Shown here: positions 26,573-35,196 of the stretch, in pieces | How positions within the stretch are numbered: position 1 is the first letter of the stretch | How the letters are laid out: each line of letters begins with the position of its first letter | The notes under the pieces: generated by a model | Databases searched by the model: none | What the model saw: the letters and a program-made list of their open reading frames with translations, nothing else | Told to the model about the DNA's origin: nothing | Made by a program: the position numbers and the translations under genes | Origin: Amycolatopsis sulphurea | GTDB lineage: Bacteria; Actinomycetota; Actinomycetes; Mycobacteriales; Pseudonocardiaceae | Direction: 5' to 3' | Assembly: GCF_002564045.1 (NCBI RefSeq) | Contig: NZ_PDJK01000002.1 | Coordinates: 4,216,001 to 4,280,000 of the forward strand | DNA length: 64,000 nucleotides

Positions 26573-28468
26573 CTACCGATCGGGGCCTGGTGCGTCGCCG
26601 TCAGGCAACGGAACGGCCAACCACGTCCGGATCTCTTCGATCACCTGCGTCGGACGGGGTGCGGACGAAAGTACGCGGAGCTCCCGATACCCCGGGTGGT
26701 CCACGCTCAAGGAGGGTAGGTCGTCCTCGCGCAGGCGTACGACCAGGTAACCGGCGGCGAGAAGGTCATGGCTCTTACGCTCGTCGATCTCCACCTTATC
26801 GGTGTGCCAGTATGATCCGTCGTACTCGATCACCACCGGCTGACCGTCCACCTCGACGATGATGTCGGCTGTCCAGGAACGGGCCGGCGGTCCGTCGAGG
26901 CGCACGATCGCGCCGGAGCGTGCCTGCCCGAATGCGTCGACTGCGGCCTGGTAGTGGGACAGCTCGACGCGCGACTTTCCCGCCTCGCGGCATTCCGGGC
27001 AGCCTGCCCCCGTCGAGCGTGAAGCCAGCGACATCTGCCATGTGTGCGCCGGATTGCCTGCGCAGATCCACTCGGGGGTGAAGGAGAGTGCGGCGTGCGG
27101 GCGCACGTGCCAGGCGCTGACCGGGTTTGCCGGACTCCACGTGCCGGCGAGCTCGGGATTCTCCCACGCCAGCGAGCCGAGGATGGTGCGGCAGGAGGGG
27201 CAGCGGAGACGCTGGTATTTGTCGCGGTCGCGTACCGACTCCTGCCACTGATGTCCGCAGCACTCCGCGGTCCACCACACGGTCCGTTTCGAGTCCCAGA
27301 CCACATTCTGGGGCGCGAGCTTGCCGTTCAATGTCGGGTGCCACTGGGCTGCGATCTCGGGAAGCGTGTCAGCCAGCCACTTCTTGTCGGAAGCTGTCTT
27401 CTTGCCGCGGCAGTGCGGGCAGCCCATGTCGAGCAAACGCGCGGGTGCGATCCGTGGGTGGTGTCCCATGTTGCAACGGAATCGACGTAGGGTCGAGTCG
27501 CCGACCATGACTGTGCTGGGAGATGCGTCATCGGCCCACATGTCCAGTAGTTGAGGGACTTCGGCGACCGGGGTGATCTTCCAGCGCGCGAGGGTTTCCT
27601 GCCATTCATCCTGGTCCCGCTTCGCGCATTGCGGGCACCACGGCGTCTTTGTCATCTCGCTGACCTTGGCGGTGAAGCGATGCGAACACCGTGGACAGAC
27701 CCAGTGACAGTTCCGGGTCGCTCGCACGGTCACTGCCCGGAGGGTCGTCTCGTCGTTGCGTTCGTAGTCCCACCACCGGACGGCCGGTGAGCCGGACTCG
27801 TTCAGGAACGTTTTCGCAACGGCGGGTGCCGCAGGGTGCGAGGAACGGGTGTTGCGCGAGCAGGTGCACCCCCAACCGGTGTCCGAGATGCGCTCGACGC
27901 TGAGCCGCCCGCAAGCCCGGCACTTCGTGACCAGGACGGCGTCGAAAGTGGTGACTTGGTCGAGAAGCTTCACCAGATCCAGGTTGTTGGTATCGAGGCG
28001 GGCAGCCAGTCGTTCCTTGGACCACCACTCGGACGCCAGGAAGTCCCGGACTTCGTCGGTGGGTGCCGCTTCGAGAATCTGTTCCGGCGTGTATTTCTCC
28101 AGCAAGGTACACATCGCCCGTTCAACGCCCTCCCCGGGAGCGTCGAGCTGCCGGGCCCGCCAGTGAAACAGGAAGCATGCGCGGCAGGCCTTCTCGCCGG
28201 ATCGGATCTTGTTGAGGACGTGCTCCAGCCGGTAATGCGCCTGTACGCCGCAGGTCGAACACGTTGTGAGCCACCAGGCCCGAAGCCCGGGGAACGGCTC
28301 GTCGGCTCGGAGTCCGGCTTGGTCGACGAGTTCGCCGATGCAGTCGAGACACCAGGCTGGCTTCGTGCGCGTCGAAAACGCGGCCGGGTTCGAACACGTA
28401 CTGGTCGAGCACTCTTGTGCAGCGCGAACCACTGGTACCTCCTTTCGCCGTCGGTTCATCGCGTACAA
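26573..28468 (-). CDS. multi-zinc-ribbon protein with C-terminal Vsr-like endonuclease
   Basis: 631 aa. The N-terminal part has Cys pairs (WCLDCIGE, TCSTCGV, KACRACF) and a WWSKERLAAR linker. From about residue 215 four treble-clef/zinc-ribbon repeats of the DUF4379 kind follow, each with a W..P phrase and CxxC ends: WVCPRCSHRFTAKV..WCPQC, RFRCNMGHHPRI..GCPHC, WTAECCGHQWQESV..CPSC and WICAGNPAHTWQMS..GCPEC. The last 100 residues form a PD-(D/E)XK Vsr-like fold: ADIIVEVDGQPVVIEYDGSYWH, a Lys after it, DERKSHDLLAAGYLVVRLRED. The ribbons probably read DNA and the nuclease cuts it. It is convergent with the unknown gene. The start is ATG at 28468 or 28459. Confidence 0.8.
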   Translation of the reverse strand: MYAMNRRRKEVPVVRAAQECSTSTCSNPAAFSTRTKPAWCLDCIGELVDQAGLRADEPFPGLRAWWLTTCSTCGVQAHYRLEHVLNKIRSGEKACRACFLFHWRARQLDAPGEGVERAMCTLLEKYTPEQILEAAPTDEVRDFLASEWWSKERLAARLDTNNLDLVKLLDQVTTFDAVLVTKCRACGRLSVERISDTGWGCTCSRNTRSSHPAAPAVAKTFLNESGSPAVRWWDYERNDETTLRAVTVRATRNCHWVCPRCSHRFTAKVSEMTKTPWCPQCAKRDQDEWQETLARWKITPVAEVPQLLDMWADDASPSTVMVGDSTLRRFRCNMGHHPRIAPARLLDMGCPHCRGKKTASDKKWLADTLPEIAAQWHPTLNGKLAPQNVVWDSKRTVWWTAECCGHQWQESVRDRDKYQRLRCPSCRTILGSLAWENPELAGTWSPANPVSAWHVRPHAALSFTPEWICAGNPAHTWQMSLASRSTGAGCPECREAGKSRVELSHYQAAVDAFGQARSGAIVRLDGPPARSWTADIIVEVDGQPVVIEYDGSYWHTDKVEIDERKSHDLLAAGYLVVRLREDDLPSLSVDHPGYRELRVLSSAPRPTQVIEEIRTWLAVPLPDGDAPGPDR

Positions 28469-29460
28469 GGTCGACTTCGTGACTGGCGTTAGTGGATCGT
28501 GACTTTTCCGTCACCCCGTGCTTGGTGCTTCAGGCGTAACGGATCAGCAGGTGGAGCCGACTGCAGAGGTGGGTCATTGGGCAACGCGAGGCTTGCGCCT
28601 GTGCTTGCACCTTGGTGGTCACCAGCGCCCAGATTGTCAGATGGCACTCTGGCGGGAGGCGGTGTGAGGTTCCCCCCGGATATCGCGAGGGGCGCTCTTG
28701 CCTGAAGGTCAAGTGATGGCGATTCACTACCACGTCCGCAAATAGGCAAACTTCGGCCATTGCCGAGCATTCCGGCAGCCGCGACCGCCGGCTGGTTCAG
28801 CACGTTGGCCGTGCGCGACGCGGATGTGCCGCCCCAGCAGGGTGGTAGGCGTCGGTGCACCGATAATTCGGCCGCACGATCCTCGACGCCGATCCCAACC
28901 CCGTCACCAGCGGCTCCCTGCAGCTGCTGCGAGAGAAGGTGACGGCCTGATGTCGGTCATCGTCGCGATTGCGCCGAGGCCGTTGTTCCGGTCCATGGTC
29001 AGGCGCGATTCCGGGAAGGCGCACCGTGTTGCGACCCCGCGGTCTCCGGCTTCGAGCGCCCGCGACACCGCGGCGACGTGTGCAGGCGAGAGGAGACCGG
29101 TAAACCTCGGCGGTCCGGGAGCAACCTGCCGCTGAGCACGTGCAGCGCGAGATCGAACCTCCCCACGTCGAGGCTTACTTCGTAAGCCGAATCGCCGCCC
29201 ATCGTGGCAGTGTGCGTTAGTGACTCCGCGCAACTCGGGTGATCACGCAGTCTGTGCGTCCTGGGCCAGGCGAGCAGGGTGCGACGGGTGAGTAGGCGTG
29301 GCCGACAGTATCGAGTACGCCTCGTTTCGCCTTGTCTCGGACATCCCGGCTTCGCAGGTGCTGGACTCTGTCGCGCTGTTCGTAGCGTCGTCCAAACTGG
29401 AGAGTTCCTCACGACGCGCGCATCGTTGATGCGTTGATGTGCTCTGTAGACGGAGGAATC
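28469..29460. other. 990-bp tract without a confident gene
   Basis: Lies between the nuclease and the integrase, where an excisionase gene would be expected. I see a possible 3' fragment on the plus strand ending QLLREKVTA near 28950. A minus-strand frame around 28900-29230 changes frame near 29100. Neither shows a family motif. Confidence 0.45.
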
Positions 29461-30777
29461 ATGACGAAGCGATCAGGTGGGCGGGTGTTCAAGCGGTGTG
29501 GTTGTGTCAATCCGGACGATGGTCGCCGCTGGGGATTGCGTTGTCCGCGGCTGGGTGAGCGTGGTCACGGACGGTGGTATTTTGCGGTCGAGCTGGCTGC
29601 TGGCCGGGACGGTGGTCGTCGTCGGGTGCAGCGCGGCGGATTTGCGTCGCGAGCTGCGGCGGAACGTGCGCGCGGGTTCTGGCTGGGTGACGATGTCGAT
29701 CCCGGGCGGGCCTTGGTGACTATAGGCCAGTGGCTGGATGTGTGGCTGGCGACGAGGAACACGCTTCGGCCGTCGACACGTCAGCTGTATGAGCAGCTGA
29801 TCCGTGATTATCTGCAGCCGCGGTTGGGTGGGCTCGCCGTGTCGGAGCTGACGATCGGGAAGGTGCAGGCGGCGTTCACGGCGTTGCTGCGGGCGAACGC
29901 GGTACGGCCGCGGCCATTGTCCCCGACGACGTTGCAGCGGATTCGTGAGGTGCTGCGGGCCGCGCTCAACGGCGCGATCCGGCGTGGATTGATCACGCAT
30001 AACCCGGCGCGGTGGGTAGAGCTGCCCTCGGCACGTCGCCCGCGGGCGGTGGTGTGGACCGAGGGCCGGGTCGAGCTGTGGCGCCGGACCGGGGAACGTC
30101 CTGCGGTTGCGGTCTGGACAGCCGAGCAGACCGCAAGGTTCCTCGAGCAGGTCCGCGATCACCAGCTGTACCCGCTGTATCACGTGGCGGCCCTGCTGGG
30201 GTTGCGCCGCGGGGAGGCGGTCGGTCTGCGGTGGTGCGATGTCGATCTGGCGAACCGGACGCTGTCGGTGGTGCGGCAGCTGGTCGAACGTGATGGCCGC
30301 GGTGTGTGCCTGCCGAAGACGGACGCCAGCTGCCGGACCGTCGCGTTGGACCGGGGGACGACCGCCCTGCTGCGCCGGCTCGCCTGGCAGGACCTGGCCG
30401 GCGAGTGGGTGTTCTCCCATGACGGGGGCCGGTCGTGGAGCCCGAGCTATGTCTCCCGCACCTTCCGGGCCCTGGTGGACGAGGCCGGCTTGCCGCCGAT
30501 CCGGTTTCATGACCTGCGGCACGGTGCGGCGACTCTCTCGCTCGCGGCCGGGAACGAGCTGCGGGTGGTGCAGGCCCTGCTCGGGCATTCCAGCATCGTG
30601 CTGACTGCGGACACCTACACCAGCGTCCTGCCCTGCCTGGCGCAGCAGGCGGCTGATGCGACCGCGGCGCTGGTCCGGCGCGCCGGGTACCAGCGCGGGG
30701 CCAAGATCCACAAGGTGATGGTGCCCGGGCAGCGCAGCGGCTCGCCACAGGCACGGCTGGTGACGGCCAGTCACTGA
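29461..30777 (+). CDS. tyrosine recombinase (island integrase)
   Basis: 438 aa; ATG at 29461 with GGAGG 4 nt upstream, so the in-frame ATG at 29434 is not used. The N-terminal zinc-like CGCVNPDDGRRW and AP2-like strands precede a SAM-like core domain (IGQWLDVWLATRNTLRPSTR). The catalytic domain has ALLGLRRGEAVGL (Arg), RFHDLRHGAATLSL (HxxR) and LGHSSIVLTADTYTSV (His, Tyr nucleophile). The stop is 108 nt from the tRNA-Lys 3' end, the usual place for an integrase using that tRNA as attB. Confidence 0.92.
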   Translation: MTKRSGGRVFKRCGCVNPDDGRRWGLRCPRLGERGHGRWYFAVELAAGRDGGRRRVQRGGFASRAAAERARGFWLGDDVDPGRALVTIGQWLDVWLATRNTLRPSTRQLYEQLIRDYLQPRLGGLAVSELTIGKVQAAFTALLRANAVRPRPLSPTTLQRIREVLRAALNGAIRRGLITHNPARWVELPSARRPRAVVWTEGRVELWRRTGERPAVAVWTAEQTARFLEQVRDHQLYPLYHVAALLGLRRGEAVGLRWCDVDLANRTLSVVRQLVERDGRGVCLPKTDASCRTVALDRGTTALLRRLAWQDLAGEWVFSHDGGRSWSPSYVSRTFRALVDEAGLPPIRFHDLRHGAATLSLAAGNELRVVQALLGHSSIVLTADTYTSVLPCLAQQAADATAALVRRAGYQRGAKIHKVMVPGQRSGSPQARLVTASH

Positions 30778-30822
30778 ACCGGGGGTGACACGTCGGCTGC
30801 ACCCGGGCTGCACACACGAGCT

Positions 30823-30872
30823 AAGCCCACCAACAGCGACCCTCAAATTCAGGGAATCCGTTGGTGGGCTTT
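30823..30872. terminator. terminator between integrase and tRNA-Lys
   Basis: AAGCCCACCAAC pairs with GTTGGTGGGCTT; loop about 25 nt, T-rich on the plus strand. It can serve both the integrase and the tRNA operon. Confidence 0.7.
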
Positions 30873-30884
30873 GCTTTCCGACTG

Positions 30885-30926
30885 TGCGCCATCAGGGACT
30901 CGAACCCCGAACCCGCTGGTTAAGAG
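30885..30926. other. attR core within tRNA-Lys
   Basis: The 42-bp 3' part of the tRNA gene identical to 15744-15785. Integration leaves the tRNA intact at this end. Confidence 0.85.
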
Positions 30927-30957
30927 CCAGCTGCTCTGCCAATTGAGCTAATGGCGC
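30885..30957 (-). tRNA. tRNA-Lys (anticodon CTT)
   Basis: 73 nt, cloverleaf complete: acceptor GCGCCAT/ATGGCGC, D arm GCTC..GAGC, anticodon arm GCTGG CTCTTAA CCAGC, T arm with GGTTCGAGTCC, discriminator A. CCA is not encoded. It serves as the attachment site of the island. Confidence 0.95.
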
Positions 30958-31141
30958 TTGGTGTTTCCTGCCGCCGTGGTCTCCCTGGCGACGTGGAAAA
31001 GATTAGCAGCCCGTTCAGGAGCCGTTTCAGGGGGGTCCCCGTGGGCGCGCGGGCCGGGGGGGCTGCCGTGGGCGGGCGGACAACAAAAAGACCCCGGCCC
31101 GCGCGGAGACCAGAGAGTCTCGGCACGGGCCGGGGTACTGG

Positions 31142-31215
31142 GGTGGCTGACGGGGCTCGAACCCGCGACCTCCTGGACCACAACCAGGTGCTCTACCAGC
31201 TGAGCTACAGCCACC
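31142..31215 (-). tRNA. tRNA-His (anticodon GTG)
   Basis: Acceptor GTGGCTG/CAGCCAC with the extra G-1 opposite C73, anticodon arm CCTGG TTGTGGT CCAGG, T-loop GGTTCGAGCCC. It lies between tRNA-Lys and orn, a common actinobacterial arrangement. Confidence 0.95.
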
Positions 31216-31292
31216 ATCTGAAGCAGGAGGATCTTGCGATCCATCGTGCTGCAGGCAATCCTAGCGGGTGCTCGCGAACCCCTTTCAGGGGG

Positions 31293-31907
31293 TCACCCTC
31301 GGTGGCGTTCCTGCACTTCGGCGGCGGTGGCCTTGGCCTGGTCGCTGGTCGGGCCGGGCTGGGGGACGAAGGCGGCGTTGCGGTAGTAGTCGAGTTCCCC
31401 GATCGACTCCTTGATGTCGGCCAGCGCGCGGTGGGCGAGGCCTTTCTCCGGCTTGGCGTAGTAGATCCGCGGGTACCAGCGGCGGACCAGTTCCTTCACC
31501 GACGACACGTCGACCATCCGGTAGTGCAGGTGGTTGTCCAGTGCGGGCATGTCGCGGGCGATGAAGCCGCGGTCGGTCGCGATCGAGTTGCCGGCCAGCG
31601 GGGCGGAGCCCGGTTCGGGGACGAACTCCCGGATGTAGGCGAGTACGCGCTCCTCGGCTTCGGCCAGCGTCACCGCGGAGGCGCGGACCTCGTCGGTCAG
31701 GCCGGACTTCGCGTGCATGTCGCGGACGACCTGGGGCATGCCGTCGAGCTGGGCATCGCCGGCGTGGATGACGATGTCCACGCCGTCGCCGAGGATGGTG
31801 AGGTCCGCGTCGGTCACCAGCGCGGCTATTTCGATCAACGCGTCCTTGCCGAGGTCGAGCCCGGTCATCTCGCAGTCGATCCAGACAAGATGGTCGTTCA
31901 CCCGCAT
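31293..31907 (-). CDS. orn: oligoribonuclease
   Basis: 204 aa starting MRVNDHLVWIDCEMTGLDL at 31907; the much longer open frame upstream is a shadow of the ATPase gene on the other strand. DEDD exonuclease motifs: DCEMTGLD (Asp, Glu), LAGNSIATDRGFI (Asp) and KGLAHRALADIKESI (His, Asp). The protein degrades 2-5 nt RNAs, including pGpG, to mononucleotides. The length and the C-terminal ..YYRNAAF match Orn. It is upstream of tRNA-His on the same strand. Confidence 0.95.
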   Translation of the reverse strand: MRVNDHLVWIDCEMTGLDLGKDALIEIAALVTDADLTILGDGVDIVIHAGDAQLDGMPQVVRDMHAKSGLTDEVRASAVTLAEAEERVLAYIREFVPEPGSAPLAGNSIATDRGFIARDMPALDNHLHYRMVDVSSVKELVRRWYPRIYYAKPEKGLAHRALADIKESIGELDYYRNAAFVPQPGPTSDQAKATAAEVQERHRG

Positions 31908-32009
31908 CACCCTAACCCGACACGGGGATAGCGGCGCCGTTACCTGGGCTTCCGGCGCGTTACGCTCGGGCGGCCAGCGGAAAAGTGTGATTTCGGACTC
32001 AGAATCGGG

Positions 32010-33539
32010 GTGCGGTCGGTGGCCGGGCAGGGGTCGGAAGCAGCTGCGGAGATCGCGCGGGGTTATCTGAGCGACGGGGCCGCGGTCGAGCTGGGCGCGG
32101 TCGTCGTCGACGGGACGGCGGAGTCCACGGCGGCGGTCCGGCTGCCGCTGGCGACGCTGAACCGGCACGGCCTGGTCGCCGGGGCGACCGGGACCGGCAA
32201 GACCAAGACCTTGCAGCTGATCTCCGAACAGCTGTCCGCGGCCGGGGTACCGGTGGTGCTGGCCGACGTGAAGGGTGACCTGTCCGGACTGTCCGTAGCG
32301 GGGGAGCCGACCGACCGGATCACGAAACGGGCCGCAGAGCTGGGCGACGACTGGGCACCCGCGGCGAGCCCCGTGCAGTTCCTGTCGCTGGGCACCGGCG
32401 GCAAGGGTGCGCCGATCCGGGCGACGATCACCAGCTTCGGCCCGGTGTTGCTGGCGAAGGTGCTCGGCCTGAACGAGACGCAGGAGTCGACGCTCGGTCT
32501 CATTTTCCACTGGGCCGACCAGCGTGGCCTCGCCTTGCTCGACACCAAGGACCTGCGGTCCGTGATCACGCACCTGACCGGCGACGAGGGCAAGGAAGAC
32601 CTCAAGGGCATCGGCGGGGTGTCCGCGGCCACGGCCGGGGTGATCCTGCGCGCGCTGTCCAATCTGGAGGCGCAAGGCGGCGAGGACTTCTTCGGCGAGC
32701 CCGAACTCGACGTGCACGACCTGATGCGCCAGCAGGACGGCAAAGGCGTGGTCACCTTGCTGGAGCTGGACAATCTGCAGTCGAAGCCGGCCCTGTTCTC
32801 GACCTTCCTGATGTGGCTGCTCGCGGAACTGTTCGAGGAGCTGCCCGAGGAAGGCGACCTCGACAAGCCGAAGCTCGTGTTCTTCTTTGACGAAGCGCAC
32901 CTGCTGTTCTCCGACGCGTCGAAGGCCTTCTTGGAGAGGATCGAGCAGACGGTGAAGCTGATCCGATCGAAGGGCGTCGGCGTCTTCTTCTGCACCCAGC
33001 TGCCTACCGACATCCCGAACCGCGTGCTGTCGCAACTCGGTGCCCGGGTGCAGCACGCCTTGCGCGCGTTCACCCCGGACGACCAGAAAGCACTGGTCAA
33101 GACGGTCAAGACGTATCCGAAGACCCCGCACTACGACCTCGAGTCCGCGTTGACCTCACTGGGCATCGGGGAGGCGGTCGTCACCGTGCTGTCCGAGCGC
33201 GGGGCGCCGACGCCGGTGGCGTGGACGAGGCTGCGTGCGCCGCGGTCGAAGATGGGCTCGGTGGGCGCCGACGCGATCGAGGCTGCAGTCACGGCGTCGG
33301 ATTTGCACGGGAAGTACGCGGAGACGATCGATCGGGAGTCGGCGTACGAGAAGCTGACGGCGAAGGTGGCCCCGGCGGAGCCTGCGCCCGAGGCGCCTGC
33401 CGCGAAGCCGGAGAAAGACGAGCCGGGGTTGATCGCGCAGGCGATCGGCAACCCGGCGGTCAAGTCGTTCATGCGCTCGGCGGCAAGTTCGCTGGGACGG
33501 GAGATCACGCGCGGCCTGTTCGGCAACCGGCGCCGGTGA
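32010..33539 (+). CDS. HerA/VirB4-like ATPase, DUF853 family
   Basis: 509 aa from GTG at 32010 (GTG at 32019 possible). Walker A is GATGTGKTKT, then VLADVKGDLSGLS; Walker B is KLVFFFDEAHLLF, followed by IRSKGVGVFFCTQLP (sensor) and an Ala/Pro linker before GLFGNRRR at the end. This is the YjgR/DUF853 type of cytoplasmic helicase-like ATPase, function not established. It is divergent from orn. The stop is followed by a strong hairpin. Confidence 0.85.
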   Translation: MRSVAGQGSEAAAEIARGYLSDGAAVELGAVVVDGTAESTAAVRLPLATLNRHGLVAGATGTGKTKTLQLISEQLSAAGVPVVLADVKGDLSGLSVAGEPTDRITKRAAELGDDWAPAASPVQFLSLGTGGKGAPIRATITSFGPVLLAKVLGLNETQESTLGLIFHWADQRGLALLDTKDLRSVITHLTGDEGKEDLKGIGGVSAATAGVILRALSNLEAQGGEDFFGEPELDVHDLMRQQDGKGVVTLLELDNLQSKPALFSTFLMWLLAELFEELPEEGDLDKPKLVFFFDEAHLLFSDASKAFLERIEQTVKLIRSKGVGVFFCTQLPTDIPNRVLSQLGARVQHALRAFTPDDQKALVKTVKTYPKTPHYDLESALTSLGIGEAVVTVLSERGAPTPVAWTRLRAPRSKMGSVGADAIEAAVTASDLHGKYAETIDRESAYEKLTAKVAPAEPAPEAPAAKPEKDEPGLIAQAIGNPAVKSFMRSAASSLGREITRGLFGNRRR

Positions 33540-33559
33540 TCGACGGTTCCCGACCTGGT

Positions 33560-33605
33560 GAAGGCCGCTCTCCCCAGGCCCCGATTCCCGGGGAGAGCGG
33601 CCTTC
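33560..33605. terminator. bidirectional terminator, 16-bp perfect stem
   Basis: GAAGGCCGCTCTCCCC and GGGGAGAGCGGCCTTC pair perfectly, followed by GTTTCCC. It separates two converging genes. Confidence 0.85.
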
Positions 33606-33676
33606 GTTTCCCGTGCTGCCCCCGGCAGCAGAGGTGCGGGATGGACCGCCCCGACCGCGGTCCGTCCCGGATCCGG

Positions 33677-34885
33677 TCAGCCGTTCACGATCTGGTCCAC
33701 GATCGTCTTCGCGTCGTTGATCGGAATGGCGAAGCCGATCCCGACACTGCCCGCCGAACCGTTGGCCGACGCGCTGGGGCTGTAGAGCGCGGAGTTGATG
33801 CCGATCACCTGGCCCTGGGCGTTCACGAGCGCGCCGCCCGAGTTGCCCTGGTTGATCGAGGCGTCGGTCTGGATCGCGGTGTAGCTTGGGGCCGAGGTGC
33901 CGTTGGAGGTCTGCCTGCTGAACGGGCTCTGCTGCTGCTTGTTGCCGCCGACATCGGACAGCGGCCGGTTCAGCGCGCTGACGATGCCGTTGGTCACCGT
34001 GTTCTGCAGCCCGCCCGGCGACCCGATCGCGACCACCTCCTGCCCGACGACGAGCTTGCTGGAATCCCCGAGCGTGGCCGCCGTGAGCCCGTCGGCGCCC
34101 TGGGCCTGTAGCACCGCGATATCGCCTTTCGTGTCCGAGCCGACCACACTGGCCTGGTACTTCTTCCCGTCCGACGTGGTGATCGTGACGTTCTGGGCCC
34201 CCTCGACGACGTGTGCGTTGGTGAGGATCCGGCCGTCGGGGGTGAGGATGACCCCGGAGCCGATCGCCTCGCCCTGCGACGTGGTTACGTTGACCTGCAC
34301 GACGCTCGGCACGACCTTCGCCGCGACCGCGCTGACGTCCCCGGAGGATGTGGCGTCGCTGACCGTCTGCCCGGTGACCGACGACGAGGTTGCCGCCGCC
34401 CCGGCGGAGCCACCGCCGGTGAGCCCGACGATCGCCGCCCCGGCTCCACCGCCGATGAGCGCCGCCGCGAGCGCGGTCGCACCGATGATCGCGGTCATCC
34501 GTCCGGTCCGCTTCCGTCCTGCACCCGCCAATGCGGCGGGCGGTTGCGCACCGGGCGGCGAGAGAACCGGACCTGCCGCGGGTTGGCCGAAGTGCGGTGG
34601 GATGGCGGTTTGACCGGCCGTGGGGTGCGGCTGGCTGGCTGCCTGGCTTGATGCGGTGTACGGAAGGCCGCCAGCCTGGCCGGCCTGCTGCCCGGGATAA
34701 CCCGGCGGCTGCCCGCCTGACGTTCCCGCCGCACCCTGCGGCGACGCCTGTCCGGAAGAGAGCGGGTACGGCCCGGCCTGCTGACGTCCGTACTGCCCGT
34801 ACTGCCCGTACTGCTGCTCATCGTGCTGGTGCGGCTGGTGCCCACCGGAGGCGGCGGGGCCGGGCCGGCTCTCGTTCTCGCTCAT
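33677..34885 (-). CDS. HtrA-type trypsin-like serine protease lacking a PDZ domain
   Basis: 402 aa. A cytoplasmic Gln/Gly/Pro/Tyr-rich tail (about 1-120, QQYGQYGQYGRQQ) precedes one membrane helix (MTAIIGATALAAALIGGG). An extracytoplasmic protease domain follows with catalytic His in LTNAHVVEG, Asp in KGDIAVLQ and Ser in QGNSGGALV. The protein stops at IPINDAKTIVDQIVNG, where most HtrA/PepD homologues continue into a PDZ domain. The likely role is envelope protein quality control. Upstream, 140-190 bp from the start, lies a (CCCAG)10 tract. Confidence 0.88.
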   Translation of the reverse strand: MSENESRPGPAASGGHQPHQHDEQQYGQYGQYGRQQAGPYPLSSGQASPQGAAGTSGGQPPGYPGQQAGQAGGLPYTASSQAASQPHPTAGQTAIPPHFGQPAAGPVLSPPGAQPPAALAGAGRKRTGRMTAIIGATALAAALIGGGAGAAIVGLTGGGSAGAAATSSSVTGQTVSDATSSGDVSAVAAKVVPSVVQVNVTTSQGEAIGSGVILTPDGRILTNAHVVEGAQNVTITTSDGKKYQASVVGSDTKGDIAVLQAQGADGLTAATLGDSSKLVVGQEVVAIGSPGGLQNTVTNGIVSALNRPLSDVGGNKQQQSPFSRQTSNGTSAPSYTAIQTDASINQGNSGGALVNAQGQVIGINSALYSPSASANGSAGSVGIGFAIPINDAKTIVDQIVNG

Positions 34886-35024
34886 GGAACCGAGATTCGC
34901 GCCCCAGCTTGTGAGAATCCTGTGGAAATCCCTGGGGCTTTGCTGAGAAGAATCAGCTGAGAATCCTCAGGTATTCCTCAGCCGGTCCCGCGGTGCTCGT
35001 GCGGCCTGAGTCGGGGCATGCTTG

Positions 35025-35074
35025 CCCAGCCCAGCCCAGCCCAGCCCAGCCCAGCCCAGCCCAGCCCAGCCCAG
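35025..35074. repeat. (CCCAG)10 pentanucleotide repeat
   Basis: Ten perfect copies in the gap between the HtrA-type protease start (34885) and the M20 stop (35197). Copy-number change by slippage is plausible; it could alter the protease promoter region. Confidence 0.9.
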
Positions 35075-35196
35075 CCGGTCTCCTCCTCTCCCCTCACGAG
35101 TGCACGTCTGGGTACGTCCCCTGCGTGTCGAACTCTGCGCGTCGAAACTGATCCGGCCCGCCCCAGCACTGTCGGCAGCGGCAGGCCCCGCGAAGC

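Larger units (their letters stand above)
15744..30926. mobile_element. 15.2-kb integrative island in tRNA-Lys(CTT)
   Basis: Bounded by the two 42-bp att copies, with a full tyrosine recombinase at the tRNA end. The cargo is a five-gene SMC-kinase operon, an unrecognised gene, a multi-zinc-ribbon nuclease and an IS110 insertion. No FtsK/Tra, Rep or relaxase gene is present, so it is probably a non-autonomous or degraded actinomycete integrative element. A second, truncated recombinase left of attL points to an older element in tandem. Confidence 0.85.

Noticed and set aside
28904..29233. Small minus-strand gene upstream of the integrase
   Set aside because: No family motif, frame change in the middle of the plausible part, and weak start; left as an unassigned gap.
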